A stretch of 64,000 bases of DNA, taken from assembly GCF_046600715.1 (NCBI RefSeq), contig NZ_JBJMAV010000008.1:1-64000 (forward strand), given 5' to 3'. Made by a program: the position numbers and the translations under genes. Under the pieces are notes generated by a model. That model was not told the DNA's origin. It saw only the letters and a program-made list of their open reading frames with translations, and searched no databases. The DNA is from Lysobacter_C viscosus. Its GTDB lineage: Bacteria; Pseudomonadota; Gammaproteobacteria; Xanthomonadales; Xanthomonadaceae. Of this stretch, positions 44,754 to 55,155 are shown piece after piece (within the stretch, counting starts at the first letter, position 1; every line of letters starts with the position of its first letter).

Positions 44754-45304
44754 GCCTGGCGGCGCTCGTGGTTCCAGACCACTTCGCCGTGGCCGCTGGC
44801 GCGTGCCAGCACCCGGGCCAGGACGAACAGCAGGTCCGACAGCCGGTTGAGGTAGCGCACCGCCTCCGGCCGCACGTCCTCTACCCGCGACAGGCTGACT
44901 GCACGGCGTTCGGCGCGGCGCACCAGCGTGCGCGCGAGGTGGCAGCGGGCTGCCGCCTCGCCGCCCCCCGGCAGGATGAATTCCTTGAGCGCCGGCAGGG
45001 CCGCGTTGAATTCGTCCAGGCGTTGCTCGAGTTGCTCGATATCGGCACCGAAGATCGCCGCATGCCCCGGGATGCACAGCTCACCGCCCAGGTCGAACAA
45101 CTGGTGCTGGATCGCGGTCAGCAGCACCCGGACGTCGTCGGGCACCGGGGACGCCAGCACCAGTCCGATGGCGCAGTTCGCTTCATCGATCGTGCCGTAG
45201 GCCTCGACCCGCGCCGAATCCTTGTCCACCCGTTGGCCGTCGCCCAGCCCGGTGGTGCCGTCGTCGCCGGTCCGGGTGTAGATCTTGGAAAGGCGGTTAC
45301 CCAT
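44750..45304 (-). CDS. PduO-type ATP:cob(I)alamin adenosyltransferase
   Basis: Attaches the adenosyl group of ATP to cob(I)alamin to form coenzyme B12. 184 aa. The ATP site 'KIYTRTGDDGTTGLGDGQRVDKD' (in parts) and the cobalamin-side 'EAYGTIDEANCAIGLV', 'RRAERRAV' and 'YLNRLSDLLFVLAR' are family hallmarks. It lies between the deacetylase-like gene and a small membrane protein on the same strand. No cobalamin biosynthesis genes are nearby, so it probably serves salvage. Confidence 0.95.
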
Positions 45305-45329
45305 GTGGGCGAGTCCCGGCGCGCCGGCG

Positions 45330-45908
45330 TCAGGCGGTCTGCGCGCGAAGTGCCGGCAGCCGCCGGCGCAGCAACTCGAACCCGCCGAACAGCAACGCCG
45401 AATAGAACAGCGTGCCCGCCACGGTCCATTGGAAGAACGGGACGCCGGCCACGTAAGCCGCGCCCAGGCCGCCGACGGTCTTGGGATACATCGGACTGCC
45501 CAGCCATGCGCCGAAATTGGTCACCAGGAAGAACAGCACCGAGCCGGCCAGCGAATAGCCCAGTACCCGCCCGCCACTGACGCGGCCTTGCAGGCCAAGG
45601 CCCATCGCCGTGGTCAGCGCGATGCAGCCGTAAACCAGCCAGATGCCAGAGCCGCTGAACCAGTTGGCGTACAGGCCGCCGTGCATCGAGGCCAGGACCA
45701 GGTCTGAAAGGGCCAGCGCAGCCAATGGCACGATGAACGCCCACGCGCGCGAGGCGAAGTACGCGCCTGCAAACAGCGCCACGGCCGCGACCGGAGAGAA
45801 ATTCGGCGGATGCGGGAGCACCCGGCTCAGTGCAGCCAGGGCGATCAGGCCGGCGAGCGCCAGCGGACCGGGGGACAGCAACGAGGCGGCGGAACGATTC
45901 ATCGGCAT
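45330..45908 (-). CDS. DUF6580-like small membrane protein, possible S-component-type transporter
   Basis: About 192 aa with five or six hydrophobic helices. The stretch 'PPNFSPVAAVALFAGAYF' followed by 'PLAALALSDLVL' is typical of DUF6580 and reminiscent of substrate-binding (S) components of ECF transporters. A single Cys sits in the middle (VYGCIAL). ATG 45908 (or 45902, two codons later) is the start. It is 25 bp upstream of the cobalamin adenosyltransferase, on the same strand. Inference: uptake of cobalamin or a precursor, by analogy with BtuM. Other ligands, or no transport at all, remain possible. Confidence 0.6.
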   Translation of the reverse strand: MPMNRSAASLLSPGPLALAGLIALAALSRVLPHPPNFSPVAAVALFAGAYFASRAWAFIVPLAALALSDLVLASMHGGLYANWFSGSGIWLVYGCIALTTAMGLGLQGRVSGGRVLGYSLAGSVLFFLVTNFGAWLGSPMYPKTVGGLGAAYVAGVPFFQWTVAGTLFYSALLFGGFELLRRRLPALRAQTA

Positions 45909-45947
45909 GTAGAAGGAGCGAGCGGACGGACCCGGTAGCATAGCGCA

Positions 45948-47258
45948 ATGGCCAGCCCCGCCCCGGCACCGATGCCGCCGTCCAGCCCCGTCACGGCGAC
46001 CCGCGACGCTCCCCGCGCGGAGCAGGCGCCCGTGCATGACGTGCTGGTTGTCGGCGGGGGGCTGGTGGGTAGCAGCCTGGCCATTGCCCTGGCCCGCCTC
46101 GGCGTGGACGTGGGGCTGGTCGAGGCGACTGCCCCCGGCGGACTGCCCCCGGTATTCGACCAGCGCAACCTGAGTTTCGCCGAGGCCTCGGTGCATGCGC
46201 TGACCGCGCTGGGGGTGATGCAACAGCTGCAGGCGCCCGGCGGGCCGATCCGCCGTATCCATGTATCCCGGCAGGGCGACTTCGGCCGCGTGCTGCTGGA
46301 CTCGGCGCAATACGGACGCGACGCATTTGGACAGGTCGTGGTCGCCCGTGATTTCGGCCACGCGCTGGAGGCCCGGCTGGCGCAGGCGGAATCGGTGGTG
46401 CGCTACCGCCCCGCGTGTTTCGAAACGACGGCGCGGGCAGCACCGGAAGGTGGCGAGGTACTGCGCGACGTGGTGGTTTCCGATGAGCACGGGCGGCGCA
46501 TGCTGCGCGCCCGGCTGCTGGTGGGTGCCGACGGCGCCGACAGCGCGGTGCGGCATGCCCTGGGCATCGGGCATGCCCGGCACGACTACCAGCAGGCGCT
46601 GGTGGTATGCCGGCTGCAGGCCGACAGGCCGCCCGACGGCACCGCCTACGAACGCCTGGGTCCCGGCGGCCCGACCGCGCTGCTGCCGCGCGGGGACCGG
46701 CACTACGGGCTGGTGCTGGGTGTGCCCACGCAGGAGGCGGGCGCGGTGGCGTCCATGGACGACACGGCCTTCCTCGCACGCGCGCAGGCCACGTTCGGTT
46801 GGCGCGCGGGGCGCTTCCTGGCATGCGGGCCACGCAGCGTGTATCCGGCCACGCGCACCGTCGCCGACGCGGTGGTCGGCGAGCGGGCGGTGCTGGTCGG
46901 AAACGCGGCCCAGGCCATCCACCCGCTGGGTGCGCAGGGGTTCAACCTGGGCCTGCGCGACGCCATGACCCTGGTCGACCTGATCGCCGACGCCCGCGCA
47001 GGCACGGGCGAGGCCGATCCCGGACACCCCGAGCTGCTGCACGCCTACCAGGCACGACGGCTGGAGGACCGCGCGGCGACCCTCGGGTTCTCGGATGGCC
47101 TGGCCCGCGTGAGCGCCAATCCCTCGCCGCTGCTGCGCCCGCTGCGGAGCCTGGGCCTGTTTTCGGCCGACCGCTTGCCGTCGCTCCAGGCCGGCCTGGT
47201 GGGCGGTGCCCTCGGCTACCGCGGGCACGTGCCGTCGTTGTGCCGGAGGCCCGGATGA
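45948..47258 (+). CDS. ubiH: 2-octaprenyl-6-methoxyphenol hydroxylase UbiH
   Basis: A FAD monooxygenase of ubiquinone synthesis (436 aa). Features: Rossmann 'DVLVVGGGLVGSSLAIALARLG', 'DQRNLSF', the 'LVGADGADSAVR' DG motif and the C-terminal FAD motif 'GNAAQAIHPLGAQGFNLGLRD', quoted in part as NAAQAIHPLGAQGFNLGLRD. Asn in place of the usual GDAAH Asp is typical of UbiH. The ~30-residue Pro/Ala N-terminal extension is unusual. ATGA overlap with the next hydroxylase. Confidence 0.92.
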   Translation: MASPAPAPMPPSSPVTATRDAPRAEQAPVHDVLVVGGGLVGSSLAIALARLGVDVGLVEATAPGGLPPVFDQRNLSFAEASVHALTALGVMQQLQAPGGPIRRIHVSRQGDFGRVLLDSAQYGRDAFGQVVVARDFGHALEARLAQAESVVRYRPACFETTARAAPEGGEVLRDVVVSDEHGRRMLRARLLVGADGADSAVRHALGIGHARHDYQQALVVCRLQADRPPDGTAYERLGPGGPTALLPRGDRHYGLVLGVPTQEAGAVASMDDTAFLARAQATFGWRAGRFLACGPRSVYPATRTVADAVVGERAVLVGNAAQAIHPLGAQGFNLGLRDAMTLVDLIADARAGTGEADPGHPELLHAYQARRLEDRAATLGFSDGLARVSANPSPLLRPLRSLGLFSADRLPSLQAGLVGGALGYRGHVPSLCRRPG

Positions 47259-48481
47259 GCCGCCGCGACCCCTTCGACGTGGTGGTGGTGGGCGGCGGCG
47301 TGGTGGGCGCTGCCGCGGCCCTGGCGTTCGCAGGCGAGGGTGCCCGCGTTGCGCTGGTCGAAGCCCACGTACCCGCGCCCTGGAAGGGCGTTGCCGCCTC
47401 CGGCCCGGGCGGGGCGGATACCTGCCAGCCGGACCTGCGGGTCTATGCCTTCGCGCCCGACAATGCTGCCGCGCTCGATCGCCTGGGGGTGTGGGCAGCG
47501 GTACGCGATACCCGCGCCCAGCCGTACCGGGCGATGCAGGTCTGGGACGCGGCGGGCGGGGGCGTACTCCGCTTCGATTGCGATGCGCTGGCCCGGCCCG
47601 AGTTGGGCTGGATCGTCGAGCACGGCCTGCTGGTCGACCGTCTCTGGTCCGCCCTGCCCGCGGCAGGGGTCCAGATCCGGGCACCCGTTCGCGTGGAGGC
47701 GTTCGGGCAGGACGATGCGCTCGCCTGGATCGACCTGTCAGGGGGCGAACGGCTGCACACGCGGCTGGTGCTGGCCGCAGACGGCGCCGAGTCGCATCTG
47801 CGAACGCTCGCCGGCATCCAATCCGATACCCGCCAGTACCGCCAGCGCGGCGTGGTGGCGTTCGTCGACAGCGAGCATCCCCACCAGGCGACCTGCTGGC
47901 AGCGTTTCCTGCCGACCGGTCCGCTGGCCTTCCTGCCCTTCGTCGATGGCCATCCGCACTCTCGCCGCAGCTCGATCGTCTGGACCCTTCCGGATGCCGA
48001 AGCCGAGCGGGTGCTGGGCCTGGATGACGCGGCGTTCCTGGATGCAGTGGACCGCGCGTTCGATGGTCCCCTTGGCCGATTGCGTGCGGTGTCCAAGCGG
48101 GCGGCGTTCCCGCTGCGCCGCCGGCTGGCGCGACGCTACGCGTCGGGCCGGCTGGTGCTGGCCGGAGACGCGGCGCACGTGGTCCATCCGCTGGCCGGGC
48201 AGGGTGTCAACCTCGGGTTGCGCGACGTATTCGCGCTTCGTGACATGTACGCGGGCGTCCGCTCGAGGGGCGGCGGGTGGGAGTCGGTCCGCTGGATCGA
48301 GCGCTGGGCGCGCATGCGCCGCAGCGAGAACGCAGTGGCCGCCCACGCCTTCGAGGGCCTGAACGGGCTGTTCTCGAACGATGCCGTGGTGCCGACCCTG
48401 GTGCGCGGCACCTTACTCGGCTGGGCGGGGCAGCTGGCACCGGTGACCCACGCACTGTGGAAGCGCGCCGCCGGACTCTGA
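47255..48481 (+). CDS. UbiH/UbiF/VisC-family ubiquinone hydroxylase
   Basis: A second FAD-dependent hydroxylase (408 aa) of the UbiI/UbiF/VisC/COQ6 group. 'DVVVVGGGVVGAAAALAFAGEG', 'LVLAADGAESHLRTLAG' and 'LAGDAAHVVHPLAGQGVNLGLRD' (read as GDAAHVVHPLAGQGVNLG) are clear. Whether it hydroxylates ring C5 (UbiI), C6 (UbiF) or both cannot be told from the sequence. It overlaps ubiH by 4 bp. Confidence 0.9.
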   Translation: MSRRDPFDVVVVGGGVVGAAAALAFAGEGARVALVEAHVPAPWKGVAASGPGGADTCQPDLRVYAFAPDNAAALDRLGVWAAVRDTRAQPYRAMQVWDAAGGGVLRFDCDALARPELGWIVEHGLLVDRLWSALPAAGVQIRAPVRVEAFGQDDALAWIDLSGGERLHTRLVLAADGAESHLRTLAGIQSDTRQYRQRGVVAFVDSEHPHQATCWQRFLPTGPLAFLPFVDGHPHSRRSSIVWTLPDAEAERVLGLDDAAFLDAVDRAFDGPLGRLRAVSKRAAFPLRRRLARRYASGRLVLAGDAAHVVHPLAGQGVNLGLRDVFALRDMYAGVRSRGGGWESVRWIERWARMRRSENAVAAHAFEGLNGLFSNDAVVPTLVRGTLLGWAGQLAPVTHALWKRAAGL

Positions 48482-48518
48482 AGCGGGCCGGGGCTGGCTT
48501 CCCCCGCCTCCACGAGAA

Positions 48519-48543
48519 AGCGCCCCGCACAAGGCGGGGCGCT
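48519..48543 (-). terminator. Intrinsic terminator between ubi operon and EF-hand gene
   Basis: A perfect 10-bp stem AGCGCCCCGC/GCGGGGCGCT with a 5-nt ACAAG loop. On the minus strand, stem pairing ends in T and is followed by TTCTC, a short U-tract, so it best serves the EF-hand gene that ends at 48609. On the plus strand, it lies 38 bp after the ubiquinone hydroxylase and may work in both directions. Confidence 0.75.
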
Positions 48544-48608
48544 ATCCGGATCAACGATCCGGCGTCAACACGGGCCGAGCCAGGGTTGCCTGCGCCCGGC
48601 TCCCTGGG

Positions 48609-49370
48609 TCAGCGTCGGGCCTGCATTTCAGCCGGGCTGAGCTGCCCATCGCGGTCGGTGTCGACCATGTCGAACTCACCCGAAAGCGTGGCGTAGCCCG
48701 AGACCTCGTCGCGGCCCAGGTAGCCATTGCCGTCCAGGTCCAGCGACGAGAAATCCACGATCAGGGTTCCGTTGGCTTGGACGATGGCACCGGTGTAGAC
48801 GGGTGCACCGACCGCGGGGGCGACCGGCACGACCGGCACGACCGGCACCACCGCAACGGCGGGCGCCGGTTCCATCGTGGCGTGGGCAGTGGCTTCCGCG
48901 GCCATCTGCGCGCGTGCCGCAGCAGCAGCAGTGGCGTTGCTTGCCGCCTCTGCCTTAATCGCGGCCTGGCGGACTTCGACAGCGGAACCGACCTTCTGGT
49001 CGCCATCGTCTGCTCCGGTCTCGGCGCCGAGCGCGTCGTTGGCGGCATTGACCGCCTCGTTGGCGGCCAGCTGCGCATCGACCGACGACTCATGTGCCGT
49101 GTGCGCGGTTGCCTCGGCCGTGGCCGCGCCATGGGCCGACATCGAACCCGAGTCGCGAATGGCGGCGGCAGCCTCCGCGGCTTCCTGGGCGGCCTCGGCG
49201 GCCTCGCGTGCGGCATTGGCGTCCATCACCGCCAGTTCGGCATTGGCTTCGGCTTCGGCTTCGGCGGCGGCCTCGGAGTCCTGCGCCACGGCGGCGCCCG
49301 ACATGCCCAAGGCGGCCATGAGGGCGAGGGTGATATGGGTCTTGCGAACGTTCGAACTCGTGGTCTTCAT
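48609..49370 (-). CDS. Secreted alanine-rich EF-hand protein
   Basis: A 253-aa protein with a signal peptide (1–~29, ending AVAQ). A long Ala/Glu-rich helical region (~30–165) follows, with a Val-Pro-Val repeat at ~170–185. The C-terminus has two EF-hand calcium loops, 'DLDGNGYLGRDE' and 'DTDRDGQLSPAE', with all coordinating positions filled. Predicted periplasmic or secreted. It is flanked by a strong terminator and an SD (GAGAGGGA). Function unknown. Confidence 0.85.
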   Translation of the reverse strand: MKTTSSNVRKTHITLALMAALGMSGAAVAQDSEAAAEAEAEANAELAVMDANAAREAAEAAQEAAEAAAAIRDSGSMSAHGAATAEATAHTAHESSVDAQLAANEAVNAANDALGAETGADDGDQKVGSAVEVRQAAIKAEAASNATAAAAARAQMAAEATAHATMEPAPAVAVVPVVPVVPVAPAVGAPVYTGAIVQANGTLIVDFSSLDLDGNGYLGRDEVSGYATLSGEFDMVDTDRDGQLSPAEMQARR

Positions 49371-49503
49371 GGTTCCGGTCCCTCTCGGGTATGGGGTCCG
49401 GCGACCCTAGGCGCCACGCGGTCAATCCAGCGTGTAGGGTCGAAACCGCGGCTGAATAGGGAGGGGCTGGAACAACCGCTTCCCTCTCCGGTCTCGCGCG
49501 CGT

Positions 49504-50580
49504 CTAGCGCGCCGCCGGCCGGGCGAAGACGGTGATCTCCTCGCGGTCGTGGTACAGCTGCCGCGCGCGGATCTCCAGCGGCCGATGGGCCTGCTGCTCC
49601 AGGCCCTCCAGGCAGATCCGGGTCTCTTCCCAGCGCTTCTTCATGGGCAACTTGAGGTTGAAGACCGTATTGCGGCACCACCCCTCCCGCAGCCACGTGG
49701 CCATGCGTTCTGCCACCCGCCTGGGCTGCTCGACCATGTCGCACACCATCCAGTCGAGCGTTCGCGCAGGCTGCCAGGTGAAGCCGTCGGCACGCAGGTG
49801 GTCCACGCGGCCGCTGTCGAGCAGGGCCTGACGCAGCGGACCGTTGTCGACCGCGGTGACCTTCATGCCGTGGCGCATCAGCACCCAGGTCCAGCCGCCC
49901 GGTGCCGCGCCGAGGTCGGCGGCCTGCATGTTGTCGCGGAGCATTCTCTCGCGCTCGTCCTCGTCCAGCAGGGTGAGCAACGCTTCCTCCAGCTTGAGTG
50001 CGGAGCGGCTGGGGGCGTCGGCATGCATGCGCAGGCGAGGGATGCCCATCGGCCACGGCGCGCTGTCGGCAGGATCGGACGTGGCCAGTACCAGGTGCGT
50101 GCCTCCGAGCAGCACCACGTGCAGGCGTGGCCGCCCCGGGTCGGGCTGGGGGGTCAGCCAGCGGGCCTGGCGCAGCAGCGGTCGCAGCGCATTTCCGAAC
50201 CCGCGCGCAAGGCCGGCCAGCGGCTTGCCGGTGTCGGAGTCGGGGTGTTCGGTCCACAGCTCGCCGAACACCGGGACGTCGGGTTGCCCGCCGTATACCG
50301 ATTCCAGCGCCGCCAGCAGCGGCGTCGCACGATCGCTCGGGTCCAGCCCCGGCAGATCCGCCAGCCGCCGCAACTTCTGCCGGGCGAAGATCAGGCGGTG
50401 CAGCGGCAGGACGCGGTCCAGCGCGTCGGGGCGGTCGCAGAAGAATGAAACGTGGCCGTCGCCGCGCTGGGTGCGTGCGTAGCCCGGGTGGCCGGCGTCG
50501 GCCGCACGGTCGACAAGTTCGGCGGCCAGTTCCGGCTCGAAGCCGGAACGGCAGTACAGCAGTAATCCATCGGCCTTCAT
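49504..50580 (-). CDS. rlmM: 23S rRNA (cytidine2498-2'-O)-methyltransferase
   Basis: RlmM (YgdE) methylates the 2'-O of C2498 in the peptidyl-transferase loop using SAM. 358 aa. An N-terminal THUMP-like part ('LLLYCRSGFEPELAAELVD') leads to a Rossmann-like methyltransferase. The SAM site is 'AADLGAAPGGWTWVLMRHGM' (seen as DLGAAPGGWTW); 'VTAVDNGPL', 'DWMVCDMVEQP' and the catalytic Lys in 'FNLKLPMKKRW' follow. Confidence 0.95.
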   Translation of the reverse strand: MKADGLLLYCRSGFEPELAAELVDRAADAGHPGYARTQRGDGHVSFFCDRPDALDRVLPLHRLIFARQKLRRLADLPGLDPSDRATPLLAALESVYGGQPDVPVFGELWTEHPDSDTGKPLAGLARGFGNALRPLLRQARWLTPQPDPGRPRLHVVLLGGTHLVLATSDPADSAPWPMGIPRLRMHADAPSRSALKLEEALLTLLDEDERERMLRDNMQAADLGAAPGGWTWVLMRHGMKVTAVDNGPLRQALLDSGRVDHLRADGFTWQPARTLDWMVCDMVEQPRRVAERMATWLREGWCRNTVFNLKLPMKKRWEETRICLEGLEQQAHRPLEIRARQLYHDREEITVFARPAAR

Positions 50581-50630
50581 CCCGCGTCCCTCCTTTGGTG
50601 CCGCCGGCCGGACAGGGCCGTTCGCCGGCT

Positions 50631-51205
50631 TCAGTAGTACGTGCCGCCCAGCTGGCCGTACTGCTCGAGCACCGCGCGCGCCGCGTCACGGTGCAGGTCG
50701 CGCACGACCTCGATTCCCCGGCGTTGCAGTTCCCCTGCCCAGTCGGCGGGCAGCGGTCCTTCGTCGAACTCGGTCAGTGACTCCACGTCCTCGCTCCGGG
50801 CGCCGATCAACAGCCGGTCGATGCCGGCCCAGAAGGTGGCGCCGTAGCACTGGCAGCACGGTTGGGCCGAGGTCGCCAGCGTAAAGGGTCCCAGCCGAGT
50901 GCCGTCCTCGAGCTCGTTCAGGCGCGAGCGCTGGGCGCGTTGTTGCGCGAGCATGTAGGCCATCGTCTCGGCGTGCGCCAGCGAGCACTGCTGCGGCAGG
51001 ACCCGGTTGACACCGACCGCGACGATACGGTCGTCGGGCCCGAACACCGCGGCGCCGAACGGGCCGCCACTGCGCGCCTCGATGTTCAGGCGCGACAGCT
51101 CGATGGCGAGCGCGACCTTGGCTTCGTCGCCGGGCCAGGTACGGTTGCCGTCGACGTGCTCGTGCACCCAGGCCGGAAGCGTGAGGTGGACCTGCGCGTA
51201 CAGCA

Positions 51206-51206
<1 letters not shown>
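50631..51206 (-). CDS. Nucleoside/guanine deaminase-family protein
   Basis: A 191-aa zinc-dependent deaminase of the cytidine-deaminase superfamily. 'GGPFGAAVFGPD', the 'HAE' catalytic motif (SLAHAETMAY) and the 'PCCQC' zinc cysteines (QPCCQCYGATFWAGIDRLLIGA, in parts) are present. The 'GGPFG' loop resembles GuaD-type guanine deaminases more than tRNA deaminase TadA. The start ATG 51206 shares one base with the glnS stop. Substrate not proven. Confidence 0.85.
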
Positions 51207-52954
<1,748 letters not shown>

Positions 52955-53058
52955 GCGTAGGGGTCGGCGCGGGAAAGTGGCCAGTCTAGCGGCTGGACCC
53001 TTGCGACGCCGGCTTCGCGGGCCTGCGACTATGCTTCGGCGACGCACTGGAGGTCCCC

Positions 53059-53328
53059 ATGAAGCCTGTTTACGACGCCGCCAACCTGATCGATGCCCAC
53101 CTGGTGCGACACGCGCTGGAGGCGGCGGACATCCCGGTGTTCCTGAAGGGCGAGGCTCTGGTTGGCGGCATGGGCGAGTTGCCGCTGTTCGGCGTGGTGC
53201 AGGTGTGCGTACCCGCGGCGGCCTGGCCGCAGGCCCGGGCGATCGTCGATGCGCTGGGCCTGGGCGAAGGTGACGCGGACCCGGCCCGGCTGGAGGGTCT
53301 TGGAGAGGGCCTTCCCGGCACTGCGTGA
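53059..53328 (+). CDS. DUF2007-domain protein
   Basis: A small 89-aa protein matching the DUF2007 (putative signal-transducing) fold: 'VYDAANLIDAHLVRHALEAADIPVFLKGEALVGG', in parts, and 'VQVCVPAAAWPQARAIVD'. It begins behind a GGAGG (53049–53053). The fold resembles GlnB-like ferredoxin folds. No functional residue is known. It is divergent from glnS and 81 bp ahead of msrA. Confidence 0.85.
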   Translation: MKPVYDAANLIDAHLVRHALEAADIPVFLKGEALVGGMGELPLFGVVQVCVPAAAWPQARAIVDALGLGEGDADPARLEGLGEGLPGTA

Positions 53329-53409
53329 TCCCCGCGGACGCGCGGTGAACCTTGATCCCCCAGGCGCACTCCCCGATATCCAAGGAACCCAGCCAACAGG
53401 AGCGTCGCC

Positions 53410-54066
53410 ATGCCCGGCATCGGTGCCTACAAACAACGCATGCCCGGTCGCGGAGACGCCCTCCCCGGGCGTGAAACGCCGCCGCCGCTGCACAACAGCC
53501 ACCACGTGCACGGCCGGCCGCTGAAGGGCTCGTTCACCGGGCTGGAACGGATCCATTTCGCCATGGGCTGCTTCTGGGGCGCGGAGCGGTTGTTCTGGAA
53601 CAAGGAGGGGGTGGTCACGACGGCGGTGGGTTACGCCGGTGGCTACACACCCAACCCGACCTACCGCGAGGTGTGCAGCGGCCAGACCGGCCACACCGAA
53701 GCTGTGCTGGTGGTCTTCGATCCAGCGGCCACGTCGCTGGAGACGCTGTTGCAGGCGTTCTGGGAGGGCCACGACCCCACCCAGGGCATGCGCCAGGGCA
53801 ATGACGCCGGCACCCAGTACCGTTCGGCCATCCACTGCACCAGCCAGGCCCAGTACCTCGCGGCGTTGGCGTCGCACGACGCGTTCCAGGCGCGGCTGAC
53901 CGAGGCCGGCTTTGGCCCGATCACCACGGAGATCGTCCATCCGGCGCCGACGTTCTACTACGCCGAGGACGAGCACCAGCAGTACCTGTCCAAGAACCCC
54001 GGCGGCTATTGCGGGCTGGGTGGAACCGGCGTGGCCTGCGCCAGCGGCGTCGACGGGGCCTTCTAG
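53410..54066 (+). CDS. msrA: Peptide methionine (S)-S-oxide reductase
   Basis: Repairs oxidised methionine using thioredoxin. 218 aa. Catalytic 'GCFWG' with C54 and recycling cysteines C201 and C210 ('GGYCGLGGTGVAC'). 'GYAGGYTPNPTYREVCSGQTGH' (in parts) and 'FWEGHDPTQGMRQGNDAGTQYRS' (in parts) are standard. AGGAG ahead of ATG 53410. The oxidative-repair role fits its place beside oxyR-ahpFC. It converges on oxyR with 8 bp between stops. Confidence 0.97.
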   Translation: MPGIGAYKQRMPGRGDALPGRETPPPLHNSHHVHGRPLKGSFTGLERIHFAMGCFWGAERLFWNKEGVVTTAVGYAGGYTPNPTYREVCSGQTGHTEAVLVVFDPAATSLETLLQAFWEGHDPTQGMRQGNDAGTQYRSAIHCTSQAQYLAALASHDAFQARLTEAGFGPITTEIVHPAPTFYYAEDEHQQYLSKNPGGYCGLGGTGVACASGVDGAF

Positions 54067-54074
54067 GGCAGGCG

Positions 54075-54998
54075 TCAGCCCTTGCGGGCGGCTTTCGGCG
54101 GCTGCAGGAGCGCGGCGGGCAACCGCTTGAACTCGGCCGCCAGCTGCCCGAGGAAGCCGTCCATGGCCGAACTCCGACGCCACACCATGGCGATCTGGCG
54201 GTGCGGTGCCTCGCCCTTGAACCGCAGCAGTCGAACGTCGGGGGAGGGCGGCACCGGCGGCTGCACGGCCAGCATCGGCAACAACGTGATGCCCACGCCC
54301 GCCGCCACCATCTGCCGCAGCGTTTCCAGGCTGGTGGCGCGGAAACCGTCACGCTCGCTTGCGCCCGACAACCGGCACACGTCCAGTGCCTGATCACGCA
54401 GGCAGTGGCCTTCCTCCAGCAGCAACAGGTGCTGGTCGTCCAGTTGGCCGATGTCCAGCGAAGGCTGCTTCGCCAGGGCGTGCTCCTGGGGGACCGCCAG
54501 CAGGAAGGGTTCGTCGAACAGCGGCTCGACATGCAGCTGGTCGTCGTGGATCGGCAGGGCGAGGATGCCCGCGTCCAGGCGGCCGTCGCGCAGGCGCGCC
54601 AGCACCTGGTCGGTCTTTTCCTCGACCAGCAGCAGTTCCAGTCGCGGGAAGCGCTTGCGCAGGCCGGGCACCACGTGCGGCAACAGGTAGGGGCCGAGCG
54701 TGGGGAACAGCCCCAGCCGCACGGTCCCCGCCTCCGGGTCCTGGCTGCGGCGGGCAATCTCGGACATCTGCTCGACGTCGCTGATCACCTTGCGCGCGCG
54801 CTCGGCGATGTCGCGGCCCACGGGGGTCAGCATCACCCGCCGCGGAGCGCGCTCAACCAGCGACACGCCCAGCTCGTCCTCGAGCTTCCGGATCTGCGTG
54901 GACAGCGTCGGCTGGCTGACGAAGCAGGCCCCCGCGGCACGCCCGAAGTGCTTGTGGTCGGCAAGTGCAACGAGGTACTTCAGGTCGCGCAGGTTCAT
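54075..54998 (-). CDS. oxyR: Hydrogen peroxide-sensing regulator OxyR
   Basis: A LysR-type activator of peroxide defence (307 aa). The helix-turn-helix 'HFGRAAGACFVSQPTLSTQIRKLEDELG' (in parts) is N-terminal. The redox pair C199 and C208 (GHCLRDQALDVC) has exactly the E. coli numbering and spacing, so the disulfide switch should work. It lies downstream of ahpF (157-bp gap). An OxyR-type tetrad site precedes ahpC, giving a self-contained regulon. Confidence 0.96.
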   Translation of the reverse strand: MNLRDLKYLVALADHKHFGRAAGACFVSQPTLSTQIRKLEDELGVSLVERAPRRVMLTPVGRDIAERARKVISDVEQMSEIARRSQDPEAGTVRLGLFPTLGPYLLPHVVPGLRKRFPRLELLLVEEKTDQVLARLRDGRLDAGILALPIHDDQLHVEPLFDEPFLLAVPQEHALAKQPSLDIGQLDDQHLLLLEEGHCLRDQALDVCRLSGASERDGFRATSLETLRQMVAAGVGITLLPMLAVQPPVPPSPDVRLLRFKGEAPHRQIAMVWRRSSAMDGFLGQLAAEFKRLPAALLQPPKAARKG

Positions 54999-55155
54999 GT
55001 GGGCGCACCGTGGCCATGGCGTGGGGAGTATCGCCGTGGGCCCCGGCCTGCGCACGCCGGCCGCGACCCCCCACCGGCGCGGGGGCTCCGGGTGTTGCGC
55101 AAGGCCCTGACCGATGGCGTGTTACGGGCTCGGGCAATCAAGCAACCAACCTCCC

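Noticed and set aside
45909..45947. Cobalamin riboswitch upstream of the DUF6580-like gene
   Set aside because: The divergent gap is 39 bp and has no B12-box-like sequence.
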